The notes below the pieces were generated by a model. That model made no database searches. It was not told the DNA's origin and saw only the letters and a program-made list of their open reading frames with translations. A stretch of 56,456 nucleotides of DNA from Intestinimonas sp052065695 (GTDB taxonomy: Bacteria > Bacillota > Clostridia > Oscillospirales > Oscillospiraceae), in assembly GCF_052065695.1 (NCBI RefSeq), contig NZ_JBQHTM010000019.1, positions 1-56,456 of the forward strand. The letters are read 5' to 3'. Made by a program: the position numbers and the translations under genes. The first letter of the stretch is position 1; every line of letters begins with the position of its first letter. Shown piece after piece: positions 8,511-15,033 of this stretch.

Positions 8511-8538
8511 ATTATAAAGGATATGGCGGGAAATTCCC
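8511..8538 (-). promoter_or_regulatory. Recombinase promoter with overlapping palindrome
   Basis: On the minus strand a perfect TATAAT (8511-8516) is preceded at 17 bases by a weak minus-35 that coincides with the palindrome GGGAAATTCCC (8528-8538). This suggests repression at the minus-35. Confidence 0.45.
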
Positions 8539-8664
8539 ACAAAAGGTGTGTTTTGAGAGAAAATTGTCGGCCTCTGTCCGCGGCGGGGGAAGCGGGGATC
8601 GGCCCGCGTCGGCCGCATTGCCTTCCTTTTTTTGCCTGTTCTATAGTTTCAAAAAAGATAAATT

Positions 8665-8707
8665 ATGGGAAAGAAAAAGAAGAGGACCGGACAGAAGTCC
8701 GATCCTC
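8665..8707 (-). terminator. Terminator downstream of flagellin
   Basis: Stem GAGGACCGGAC / GTCCGATCCTC with an AGAA loop and one mismatch. On the minus strand it is followed by a long pyrimidine-rich tract (CTTCTTTTTCTTT). The flagellin transcript would run about 240 bases past its stop to reach it. Confidence 0.7.
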
Positions 8708-8759
8708 CTCTTTCTCATGTTATGGAATTGTGGCGGCCTGTGTCGGGCAGCGCTTCCGG

Positions 8760-8795
8760 TTACTGGAGCAGCTGCAGCACGCCCTTCGTCGGCAC
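8760..8795 (-). pseudogene. Orphan flagellin C-terminus fragment
   Basis: On the minus strand this 36-base stretch translates as VPTKGVLQLLQ and a stop. That nearly repeats the last residues of the intact flagellin upstream (VPQGVLQLLQ). Nothing flagellin-like precedes it, and the DNA between the two copies (8796-8951) is GC-rich and unassigned. It looks like the remains of a second flagellin or of a recombination event in this locus. Confidence 0.6.
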
Positions 8796-8951
8796 AAAGT
8801 CCGCTTGACTCCGTTTCCGCCTGGCGGCGAAACCTGCGCCCGCTCCCTTGCGCCTCCTCTCCCCACGCGGCTTACGCCGCGCGGGGTCCCCGGCGGGACG
8901 GCCATGCTGTCCCAGGCACGGGACGGCTATGCAGCCTGTTCAGCGTTTACC

Positions 8952-10541
8952 TTACTGCAGCAGCTGGAGCACGCCCTGAGGCACCTGGTTGGCCTGGGCC
9001 AGCATGGCCTGAGCGGACTGGATGAGGATGTTGTTCTTGGTGTAGGCCATCATCTCCTCAGCCACGTCGGTGTCACGGATGGAGGACTCAGCGTTGGTGA
9101 TGTTCTCCTCCATGACGCCCAGGTTGTTGATGGTGTGCTCCAGACGGTTCTGGGTGGCGCCAAGGCCGCCGCGGACATCGGAGATGTAGTTGATGGCATC
9201 CTTGATGATGTCCACAGCTGTCTGAGCACCGTCCTGAGTGGAGATGTCGACGCCGTCGATGCCCAGAGCCTTGGCATGGCAGTCGTTGATGGACACGGTC
9301 AGCTGGTTGAAGCTGTCGGAAGTATCGCCGATCTGCAGGGTCAGACCCTTACCGTTGGTAGTGCTACCTTCCATGGGCTTAAACTGCAACGAAGTAGTGG
9401 CAACCGTAGGCTTATAACCAGTCTTCTGCTCGATCAAGTCAGCCAGCTTGGTTACATCGTCGGCAACCACTTGATCTTTGGTAGTGACCACAACGGCATT
9501 GACATTGGCACCCAGAGCCACGGCCTCTTCTTGGGAATTGACGAAGGCAAACTGCTTACCGCCAATCGTGAAGGTATCACCAATGGTATAGCTATTGGCA
9601 GTATGAGCCATATCGATGGACTGGAAAGCATCCACACCCTTAGCATTGGTAGCAAGCGTCTGCAGCGCTTCTGTAGCGGTAGCAGCATCTGCCTTAACAT
9701 CCGCAAGAATAGAATTAATGGCTGTATTGGCTCCAGCCGTGCGGGACTCAAATTTGATAGCATCCGTGGCTGCGGTAATCTTAAATTCGTTGGCCAGATC
9801 TGTCTTCTTCAGTTCCCCAAGGAAGGCCTTCTGGATTTCACCCTTCTTGATGTTATTGCTGGCCGTGATGTCATAGGTGGTGCCATCGCCAGCTACCAAC
9901 TTCTTATTGGCATCATCAACCGTCAGCTTCACGTTCACAGACTGGCTCTGGCCCTTCGCATCCGTGTAATTGATGGTCATGCTGACCAGACCATTATCAG
10001 TACCATTTGTATCATCGGCAAAGTCTGCACTAACAAATACACCCTTTGTCGCAGCATTGTCGGTCAGCTCCAGGCCGGAGATGGAGGGTACGCCGCTACC
10101 GCCGACGCCGCCATTGCCCAGGGAGCCGTCCAGGAGGTTGATGCCGTTGAAGTTGGAGGAGTCAGCGATGCGGTTGATCTCATCCTTCAGCTCAGCAACT
10201 TCCTTCTGCAGCTGGACACGGTCGGTGCCGTCCTCGTAGGTGCCGTTGGCGGACTGGTCGGCCAGCTCCACCATACGGTTGAGCATGTCGTGGACCTCGG
10301 TCAGGGCGCCCTCGGCGGTCTGCACCAGGGAGATGCCGTCCTGGGCGTTCTTCTGGGCCACGTCCAGGCCGGTGATCTGGGCGCGCATCTTCTCGCTGAT
10401 GGCCAGACCAGCGGCGTCGTCACCGGCGCGGTTAATCTTGTAGCCGGAGGAGAGCTTCTCCAGGTTCTTGGAGAGGGCGGAGTTGTTGGTGGTATAGTTG
10501 CGGTAGGCGTTCATAGCCATGATGTTGTGCTGAATACGCAT
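8952..10541 (-). CDS. Flagellin
   Basis: The filament protein, 529 residues. The conserved N-terminal D0/D1 helices are obvious (MRIQHNIMAMNAYR, LEKLSSGYKINRAGDDAAGL, AEGALTEVHDMLNRMVELA). So is the C-terminal part (SDVRGGLGATQNRLEHTI, DTDVAEEMMAYTKNNIL, ending PQGVLQLLQ). Residues about 150-400 are the variable, surface-exposed region, rich in Thr, Ala, Asn and Asp; this DNA is also less GC-rich than the ends. The length is above the smallest flagellins (270-300 residues). The ATG follows AAGGAGGAAA. The leader holds a hairpin with a CsrA-type GGA loop, and csrA is the gene just upstream, so translational repression by CsrA is likely. No other flagellar gene is in the window. Confidence 0.96.
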   Translation of the reverse strand: MRIQHNIMAMNAYRNYTTNNSALSKNLEKLSSGYKINRAGDDAAGLAISEKMRAQITGLDVAQKNAQDGISLVQTAEGALTEVHDMLNRMVELADQSANGTYEDGTDRVQLQKEVAELKDEINRIADSSNFNGINLLDGSLGNGGVGGSGVPSISGLELTDNAATKGVFVSADFADDTNGTDNGLVSMTINYTDAKGQSQSVNVKLTVDDANKKLVAGDGTTYDITASNNIKKGEIQKAFLGELKKTDLANEFKITAATDAIKFESRTAGANTAINSILADVKADAATATEALQTLATNAKGVDAFQSIDMAHTANSYTIGDTFTIGGKQFAFVNSQEEAVALGANVNAVVVTTKDQVVADDVTKLADLIEQKTGYKPTVATTSLQFKPMEGSTTNGKGLTLQIGDTSDSFNQLTVSINDCHAKALGIDGVDISTQDGAQTAVDIIKDAINYISDVRGGLGATQNRLEHTINNLGVMEENITNAESSIRDTDVAEEMMAYTKNNILIQSAQAMLAQANQVPQGVLQLLQ

Positions 10542-10549
10542 AAAAATTT

Positions 10550-10588
10550 CCTCCTTAAAAATGTGTCACGGGGATATCCTTCTCCCCG
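10550..10588 (-). promoter_or_regulatory. Predicted CsrA sites in the flagellin leader
   Basis: On the minus strand a hairpin CGGGGA / TCCCCG (10569-10588) presents the loop GAAGGATA, close to the CsrA consensus ARGGAU in a loop. A second AAGGAGG is the flagellin ribosome site itself (10550-10556). Two such sites, one covering the ribosome site, mirror the hag leader of Bacillus. Confidence 0.6.
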
Positions 10589-10602
10589 CCGCTATATTTC
10601 CA

Positions 10603-10635
10603 CCCCTCCATCGTGGGTACCGCACGACGGAGGGG
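10603..10635 (-). promoter_or_regulatory. Long hairpin between csrA and flagellin
   Basis: Arms CCCCTCCATCGTG and CACGACGGAGGGG pair over 13 positions with one wobble-type position around a 7-base loop. No U-tract follows on either strand, so it is not a simple terminator. It may protect or process the csrA-flagellin mRNA. Confidence 0.45.
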
Positions 10636-10647
10636 GAGAAACCATAA

Positions 10648-10914
10648 TCACGAATCCGCCAGGATGGTGTACTGGGCCTTCTTGGCGGGGCGCTTGGGCT
10701 GAGCCGGCTTGGTGTCCTGCTCGTCCTTCTCCCGCAGGCGCGTGATGCACCGGGGTGTGGGGTGGGTCTGCTCATAGACACTGTCCCGCAGAATGGTGAC
10801 GTCCTTGGGGGCCTCGATGCCAAGCTGGATTTGATTTTCCAGCTGCACCGCCTTGACCACAATGTTGTCCCCAATCACGATGTATTCCCCGGGACGGATT
10901 CCCAGCGTCAGCAT
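10648..10914 (-). CDS. csrA: Carbon storage regulator CsrA
   Basis: An RNA-binding regulator that blocks translation by binding GGA motifs over ribosome sites. The first about 50 residues are classic CsrA (MLTLGIRPGEYIVIGDNIVV, then IQLGIEAPKDVTILRDSVYE). The protein is 88 residues long, about 20-25 longer than most; the extra tail is Lys/Arg/Gln-rich (DTKPAQPKRPAKKAQYT). AAAGGAG precedes the ATG. It lies 106 bases upstream of flagellin on the same strand, and the intervening leader carries a CsrA-like site, so autoregulatory coupling to filament production is likely. The usual antagonist gene fliW is not in the window. Confidence 0.92.
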   Translation of the reverse strand: MLTLGIRPGEYIVIGDNIVVKAVQLENQIQLGIEAPKDVTILRDSVYEQTHPTPRCITRLREKDEQDTKPAQPKRPAKKAQYTILADS

Positions 10915-10939
10915 AATGTTTACACTCCTTTGTGGACGT

Positions 10940-11068
10940 GTTACAGGTTGTATACTTTTTGGAACAGAAAAATGGTTTTTGAAAAACTGAGGAAAACCCC
11001 TTAATTTTTAAAAAACAGAGACGATATAACAAACGAAGGGATTCACAAAGAGCTGTTACAGGTTGTAT
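10940..11068 (-). repeat. Pair of 14-base direct repeats upstream of csrA
   Basis: GTTACAGGTTGTAT occurs at 10940-10953 and 11055-11068, 115 bases apart. On the minus strand each reads ATACAACCTGTAAC. The pair could be binding sites or duplicated start regions for csrA-flagellin transcription. Confidence 0.5.
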
Positions 11069-11152
11069 GATTTCTGTAACAAAATCAGTAAAAATAAGGA
11101 AAATAGCCTTAGATATATACAAAAAATTTCCCGTTCAGGAAAAGGACAGCAA

Positions 11153-11191
11153 AAAAAGACCGCCGCGTACTTTGTGTACGCGGCGGTCTTT
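11153..11191 (-). terminator. Terminator of the catabolic operon
   Basis: Perfect stem AAAGACCGCCGCGTAC (11155-11170) and its complement (11176-11191) with a TTTGT loop. On the minus strand it is followed by seven T. It is 46 bases past the AtoE stop. Confidence 0.9.
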
Positions 11192-11237
11192 CTATGTTGG
11201 GAAGTTAAATGGTCGTACGGAGTGGATGTACGCGGAA

Positions 11238-12632
11238 TCAGACGAACATGGGGATGAAGTAGAGGCCCAGGCAGGTGATGACCACCCAGAACACGCAGAT
11301 GAAGGCCATGAAGCCCCATACGTCCTTCAGCTTCATGCCCACCACGGACAGGGCGGGGATGACGTACAGAGGCTGCAGCAGGTTGGTGCACTCGTCGCCC
11401 AGCACGAAGCCGTTGAGGCAGGTGGCCATGTCGGCGCCGGGGATGTTGTTCACGGCCTGGACGATCAGGGGACCCTGGACAGTGAACTGGCCGCCCTGAG
11501 AGGGGATGAACAGGTTGACCAGGCAGGCGGACAGGAAGGAGAAGATGGGCAGGGTGTGGGCGGTAGCCACAGAGGTGATGGCGCTGATGAGCACGGAGCC
11601 CAGGCCGCCTTCGATGTACATCATGCCCATGATGGCGCCGTAGAAGGGGAACTGCATGATGATGTCGGTGGCCAGGTGCATGGAGTCGGCGTGGGCGTTG
11701 ATCCAGGCGCTGGGCTGGGGGAACAGGAAGCAGTTGATGCCCACGAACATGAAGATGACCAGGTTCATGTTCAGAGCGCCGAAGAAGCCCTTGGTGGCAA
11801 TGTCATAGACGATGTTGATGAAGATGAAGGCGCCCACGACCCACATGACGGGCTTGCAGGTGTTGGCCTTCTGGGCGAAGGTGGTAGCCTTGCCGGTGAT
11901 CTTGTAGTCGTTGGGGACCATGTCGGCCTGAGTGGCCACGTCACGCAGCTCGATGAGTTCGTCCTCGCCGGGCTGGGTGAAGAGCACGATCAGGATGAAG
12001 GCGATGGCCAGCACGAAGAACAGGATCACGTTGGGGGTGTTGTAGCAGGTCTCCAGGACGGTCATGGTGTGACCCACGATCTCGGCGTAGGAGCTGCCCT
12101 CGGTGGCCAGGTTGGAGTACAGGGTGGCGGAGGGCCCAAGGCACTGGCCCAGGATCATGCAGGTGTAGCCGCCAGCCACCATCATGGGGAAGTGGAGGCC
12201 CTTGACCCGCTTAGCCAGCTGCATGGACAGGATGGGGGTGACGATGGTGCAGAAGGCGTAGTTGATCATGGAGGTGACGTAGCCGAAGATCATCATGATG
12301 ATGATGGCGGTGTAGCGGCTATGCACACAGCTGGCAATGGCGTTGAGCAGCTTTGTGACCTGAGGGCTGCGGGCGCAGGTGGCGCACACGCAGACCATGA
12401 TGCCCATCTGGAAGGCCAGGGTGAACTGGCTGCTCAGGCCGCCCCACCAGGCCTGCAGGAGCTCCACGGGGCCCTTGCCGATGACCAGGGACAGGACGAA
12501 CACGACGATCATCAGCATGACGCAGAACACGAAGGAATCGGGGATGATTTTCTCGGCGGCGAAGTTGAACTTCTTGCTGATGTTCCACAGAGGAGTTCCC
12601 TTCAGCCGCTTGGTCTGGGGTTGCTGGGACAT
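11238..12632 (-). CDS. Short-chain fatty acid transporter, AtoE family
   Basis: A 464-residue carrier with about 12 membrane segments across its length. Family-like stretches include FQMGIMVCVCATCARSPQV, FGYVTSMINYAFCTIVTPIL, FPFYGAIMGMMY and LFIPSQGGQFTVQGPLIV. AtoE-type proteins import short-chain carboxylates such as acetoacetate or butyrate. Here it is the last gene of the sigma-54-controlled operon and most likely brings in the substrate, or exports a product, of the beta-keto-acid pathway encoded upstream. The ATG at 12632 follows AAAGGAAG. The gap to the dehydrogenase is 94 bases, with no terminator seen in it. Confidence 0.9.
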   Translation of the reverse strand: MSQQPQTKRLKGTPLWNISKKFNFAAEKIIPDSFVFCVMLMIVVFVLSLVIGKGPVELLQAWWGGLSSQFTLAFQMGIMVCVCATCARSPQVTKLLNAIASCVHSRYTAIIIMMIFGYVTSMINYAFCTIVTPILSMQLAKRVKGLHFPMMVAGGYTCMILGQCLGPSATLYSNLATEGSSYAEIVGHTMTVLETCYNTPNVILFFVLAIAFILIVLFTQPGEDELIELRDVATQADMVPNDYKITGKATTFAQKANTCKPVMWVVGAFIFINIVYDIATKGFFGALNMNLVIFMFVGINCFLFPQPSAWINAHADSMHLATDIIMQFPFYGAIMGMMYIEGGLGSVLISAITSVATAHTLPIFSFLSACLVNLFIPSQGGQFTVQGPLIVQAVNNIPGADMATCLNGFVLGDECTNLLQPLYVIPALSVVGMKLKDVWGFMAFICVFWVVITCLGLYFIPMFV

Positions 12633-12726
12633 TGAATCGCTTCCTTTCTCTCTTTTTCATGCGCGGTTTGAAGCAGGATGGGGATTTGGCTGGGAAAAGC
12701 GGGAAAGTAATGCTTTGGAAGGCGTT

Positions 12727-13656
12727 TTATTTGCCGTAGAGCATGCGGATGAGGTACTCGTTCAGGCCCTCGTTGGAGGCCTTGATCTGCTCGGGAGTCC
12801 ACTTCTGGAAGCCCTCGCCGGTCTTGAAGCCGATCTTGCCCTCATCGCGCAGCTGCTTGAGGAGGGGAGAGGGCTCATGGGAGTCCTCCAGGTCCTTCAG
12901 GATGTAGTCGTGGATGTTGTAGGTGAGGTCGGTGCCCACCATGTCGGCGTTCTCCATGGGCGCCAGCTGGGGCAGGCGGAGACCGAAGGAGTACTTCACG
13001 GCCTTGTCCACAGTGGCGGCGTCGGCGATGCCCCGCTCCACGATGGAGATGGCCTCACGCCATAGGGCGTGCTGCATGCGGTTAGCGATAAAGCCAGGCA
13101 CGTCCTTCTTGCACAGGACGGGCTCCTTGCCGGCGGAGGCCAGGACGTCCATGACGGTCTGGGCCACCTCGTCGCTGGAGGCGTCGGACTTGATTACCTC
13201 CACCAGGGGGATCAAATGGCCGGGGTTCCAGAAGTGGGTGCCCACGAAGCGCTCCCGGTACTTCAGGTCCCGGCTGATCTCGCTGGGGCTCATGACGGAG
13301 GAGTTGGTGCAGAAGATGGTGTCGGGGCGGCAGCGCTCCTCCAGCTTGGCGAAGGTGTCCCGTTTGATCTGCATATCCTCAAAGACGGCCTCGATGACCA
13401 GGTCGGCCCGGGAAACCAGCTCGCTGTCCAGATCGGTGGTGAAGGAGATGCGGGAGAGACGGCGCTCCAGCTCCTCAGCGGTGATGACGCCCTTCTCCAG
13501 CAGCTGCTTGGTGTTGTTGCGGATGCCGGCCTCCACATCGGTGGGATAGAGGTCGTAGACGCCCACTTCAAAATTGGGGTTGGAGGCCATGACGTAGGCG
13601 ATGTTTTTGCCCATCATGCCGGCGCCGCAGATGAGAATGTACTTAATGTCTTTCAC
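12727..13656 (-). CDS. 3-hydroxyacyl-CoA dehydrogenase family protein
   Basis: A 309-residue NAD-dependent 3-hydroxyacyl dehydrogenase. The Rossmann motif is ICGAGMMGKNIAYVMA near the N-terminus, with VIEAVFEDMQIKRDTFAKLE in the middle. The catalytic His region reads GTHFWNPGHLIPLVEVI, where standard enzymes usually have HFFNP. The C-terminal helical domain includes GFIANRMQHALWREA and GFKTGEGFQKW. Because it sits in an operon with a beta-keto-acid cleavage enzyme, its likely role is oxidising a 3-hydroxy acid (free or CoA-bound) to the 3-keto acid. The altered motif suggests a substrate other than a simple 3-hydroxyacyl-CoA; carnitine-like hydroxy acids are one option. A 15-base gap separates it from the small zinc-ribbon gene. 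Confidence 0.88.
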   Translation of the reverse strand: MKDIKYILICGAGMMGKNIAYVMASNPNFEVGVYDLYPTDVEAGIRNNTKQLLEKGVITAEELERRLSRISFTTDLDSELVSRADLVIEAVFEDMQIKRDTFAKLEERCRPDTIFCTNSSVMSPSEISRDLKYRERFVGTHFWNPGHLIPLVEVIKSDASSDEVAQTVMDVLASAGKEPVLCKKDVPGFIANRMQHALWREAISIVERGIADAATVDKAVKYSFGLRLPQLAPMENADMVGTDLTYNIHDYILKDLEDSHEPSPLLKQLRDEGKIGFKTGEGFQKWTPEQIKASNEGLNEYLIRMLYGK

Positions 13657-13671
13657 GGTTTGACGCTCCTT

Positions 13672-13863
13672 TTAATCGGCTGTGTCCTCGTAGTCGTTGG
13701 CATCGGGGGGATAGACCTTCCCACTCTCACCGACCAGCTCCCCCTCGGCGCCGCAGGCAGGGCAGCGACCGAAGGAGGGTTCGGTGATGGTATCGGTGCC
13801 GGACTTGAACTTTTTACCGCAGCTGGGGCAGCGGTAGAACATCCAGTAGACGCCCCAGCTCAT
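13672..13863 (-). CDS. Small zinc-ribbon protein of the catabolic operon
   Basis: A 63-residue protein with two knuckles, CPSCGKKF and CPACGAEG, spaced as in rubredoxin-like zinc ribbons, and an acidic tail. The ATG overlaps the stop of the Kce-type gene (ATGA), so translation is coupled; an internal ATG at residue 8 is an alternative start. No enzyme motif is visible. It could bind zinc or iron and act as an accessory to the zinc-dependent Kce-type enzyme, but that is inference from position alone. Confidence 0.75.
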   Translation of the reverse strand: MSWGVYWMFYRCPSCGKKFKSGTDTITEPSFGRCPACGAEGELVGESGKVYPPDANDYEDTAD

Positions 13864-14699
13864 TTCTTCAGACCCAGGATCTCACGGGCCTCATCGGGAG
13901 TGGCCACCTCGTTGCCGTACTCCCGGATGACCCGGGCGGCCCGCTCCACGAACTGCACGTTGCTCTCAGCCAGCTGGCCTTTGGCGTACATGACGTTGTC
14001 CTCCATACCCACGCGGATGTGGCCGCCCAGGGCGACAGCGCCGTAGAGCATCTCCATGGCGGAGTGGCCCACGCCGAAGCAGCTCCAGGTGGAGCCGGGG
14101 CACAGGGACTCCATGGTCTCCTTCATGAACACCAGGTTCTTCATGGTGCCGGGGATGCCGTTGGCGCAGCCCATGCAGAACTGGAAGTGGAGGGGAGCCT
14201 TCAGCACGCCCTTCTTGAGGTAGTAGGCGGCGTTGGCGATCATGCCGGGATCAAAGGCCTCGATTTCGGGCTTCACGCCCCACTCCTGCATGTGCATGCC
14301 CAGCTCCTCCAGGAACTTGGGGTGGTTGATGAACAGGCTGGAGTTGAGCCAGTTCATGGAGCCGCAGTCATAGGAGCCCATCTCGGGGCGCAGCTCCTGC
14401 AGGTGGGCCTGACGGGTCTCGTCGGTGGCGTTCAGGTCGCCGGAAGTGGTCATGTTCAGGATGATGTCGCAGTCGGGGTGATTCTTCCGCAGCAGCTCCA
14501 CGGTCTCACGGAACTTGTTCTTGTCCATGGTGCCGTTGCCGGCGTCGTCCCGCATGTGAAGGTGGGCCACGGCGGCGCCGGCCTTCCAGCAGGCGTACAC
14601 GTCCTCGGCGATCTCGGCAGGGGTCATGGGCACGTTGGGGTTGTTCTCCTTCTTGGGCCACGCACCGGTGGTGGCCACAGTGATGATGGTCTTCTTCAT
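13860..14699 (-). CDS. 3-keto-5-aminohexanoate cleavage enzyme family (BKACE) protein
   Basis: A 279-residue zinc-dependent TIM-barrel enzyme. Family enzymes condense a beta-keto acid with acetyl-CoA and release acetoacetate and a new acyl-CoA; the founder Kce acts in lysine fermentation. Visible landmarks are the N-terminal TIITVATTGAWP, the metal-binding AHLHMRDD (near residue 47), PEIEAFDPGM, FQFCMGCANGIPG and GGHIRVGMEDN with the conserved Arg and acidic pair, ending ATPDEAREILGL. Length and order match Kce. No other lysine-fermentation gene (kamA, kamDE, kdd, kal) is present in the window, so the true keto acid is open. It is the first gene of the operon, behind a consensus sigma-54 promoter. 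Confidence 0.9.
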   Translation of the reverse strand: MKKTIITVATTGAWPKKENNPNVPMTPAEIAEDVYACWKAGAAVAHLHMRDDAGNGTMDKNKFRETVELLRKNHPDCDIILNMTTSGDLNATDETRQAHLQELRPEMGSYDCGSMNWLNSSLFINHPKFLEELGMHMQEWGVKPEIEAFDPGMIANAAYYLKKGVLKAPLHFQFCMGCANGIPGTMKNLVFMKETMESLCPGSTWSCFGVGHSAMEMLYGAVALGGHIRVGMEDNVMYAKGQLAESNVQFVERAARVIREYGNEVATPDEAREILGLKK

Positions 14700-14757
14700 T
14701 GCGATGACACCTCATTTTTCTCAGAGCCTTGGCTCTGTTCTTTACGCCAGCATATAA

Positions 14758-14773
14758 AGCAAGAGCTGTGCCA
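14758..14773 (-). promoter_or_regulatory. Sigma-54 promoter (-24/-12) of the catabolic operon
   Basis: On the minus strand TGGCAC-N5-TTGCT matches the sigma-54 consensus exactly, 58 bases before the start codon of the Kce-type gene. Confidence 0.92.
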
Positions 14774-14864
14774 ATTTTGAAGAAAGACAGGTAAAAAGCC
14801 GGAAACCGTTGGGGCGCAGCAGGTTCAAGAAAGAGGAAAAATTTTCGCTAAAAAAGAGCAGAAA

Positions 14865-14896
14865 AAACGTGTGGTGAAAAATTTCACCACACGTTT
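14865..14896. promoter_or_regulatory. Upstream activator site 1
   Basis: Inverted repeat with 15-base arms (AAACGTGTGGTGAAA and its complement) around AA. Its core GGTGA-N6-TCACC (14873-14888) is shared with two more sites next to the activator gene. It is centred about 115 bases upstream of the sigma-54 element. Confidence 0.8.
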
Positions 14897-14992
14897 GGAT
14901 GAGTAGAGAAAAAGCGTGGAATAATGCGATTTAAAAGTTGGGAACAGGCACAAAAACTAAAAGTTTAATGAAGAGAAATTAGTTTTTGGCAT

Positions 14993-15033
14993 ATGGTGAT
15001 TATTTTCACCGTTTTGGTGAAAATAATCACCAT
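14993..15033. promoter_or_regulatory. Upstream activator sites 2 and 3
   Basis: Two adjacent GGTGA-N6-TCACC cores (14995-15010 and 15016-15031) together form an inverted repeat with 18-base arms. They overlap the stop codon of the activator gene and lie about 240 bases upstream of the sigma-54 promoter, a normal distance for enhancer sites. Confidence 0.75.

Larger units (their letters stand above)
10915..11237. other. Intergenic region upstream of csrA
   Basis: AT-rich and without a gene. It holds two copies of a 14-base repeat (see next entry), one copy being part of an inverted repeat GTTACAG-N12-CTGTAAC (11055-11080). The terminator of the catabolic operon is at the right. No consensus flagellar sigma-28 or sigma-A promoter for csrA was found with confidence. 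Confidence 0.5.

Noticed and set aside
8468..10600. Hin-type invertible segment around flagellin
   Set aside because: I could not find inverted crossover repeats flanking flagellin or its promoter; only the recombinase gene and a flagellin fragment are present.
10940..11068. CRISPR-like repeat pair
   Set aside because: Only two 14-base copies 115 bases apart, with no spacers or cas genes.
11067..12635. A 522-codon open frame on the plus strand, antisense to the AtoE-type carrier
   Set aside because: Its composition (His, Gly, Asp, Gln-rich) is the usual antisense shadow of a GC-rich gene, and the minus-strand frame has clear membrane segments and a ribosome site.
13860..14699. Assigning the Kce-type gene to lysine fermentation
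   Set aside because: The other pathway genes are absent from the neighbourhood and the partners differ, so only the family reaction is claimed.
14993..15033. Long inverted repeat considered as terminator of the sigma-54 activator
   Set aside because: No U-tract on either strand, it overlaps the stop codon, and its two halves each repeat the GGTGA-N6-TCACC core found at 14873, so regulator sites explain it better.
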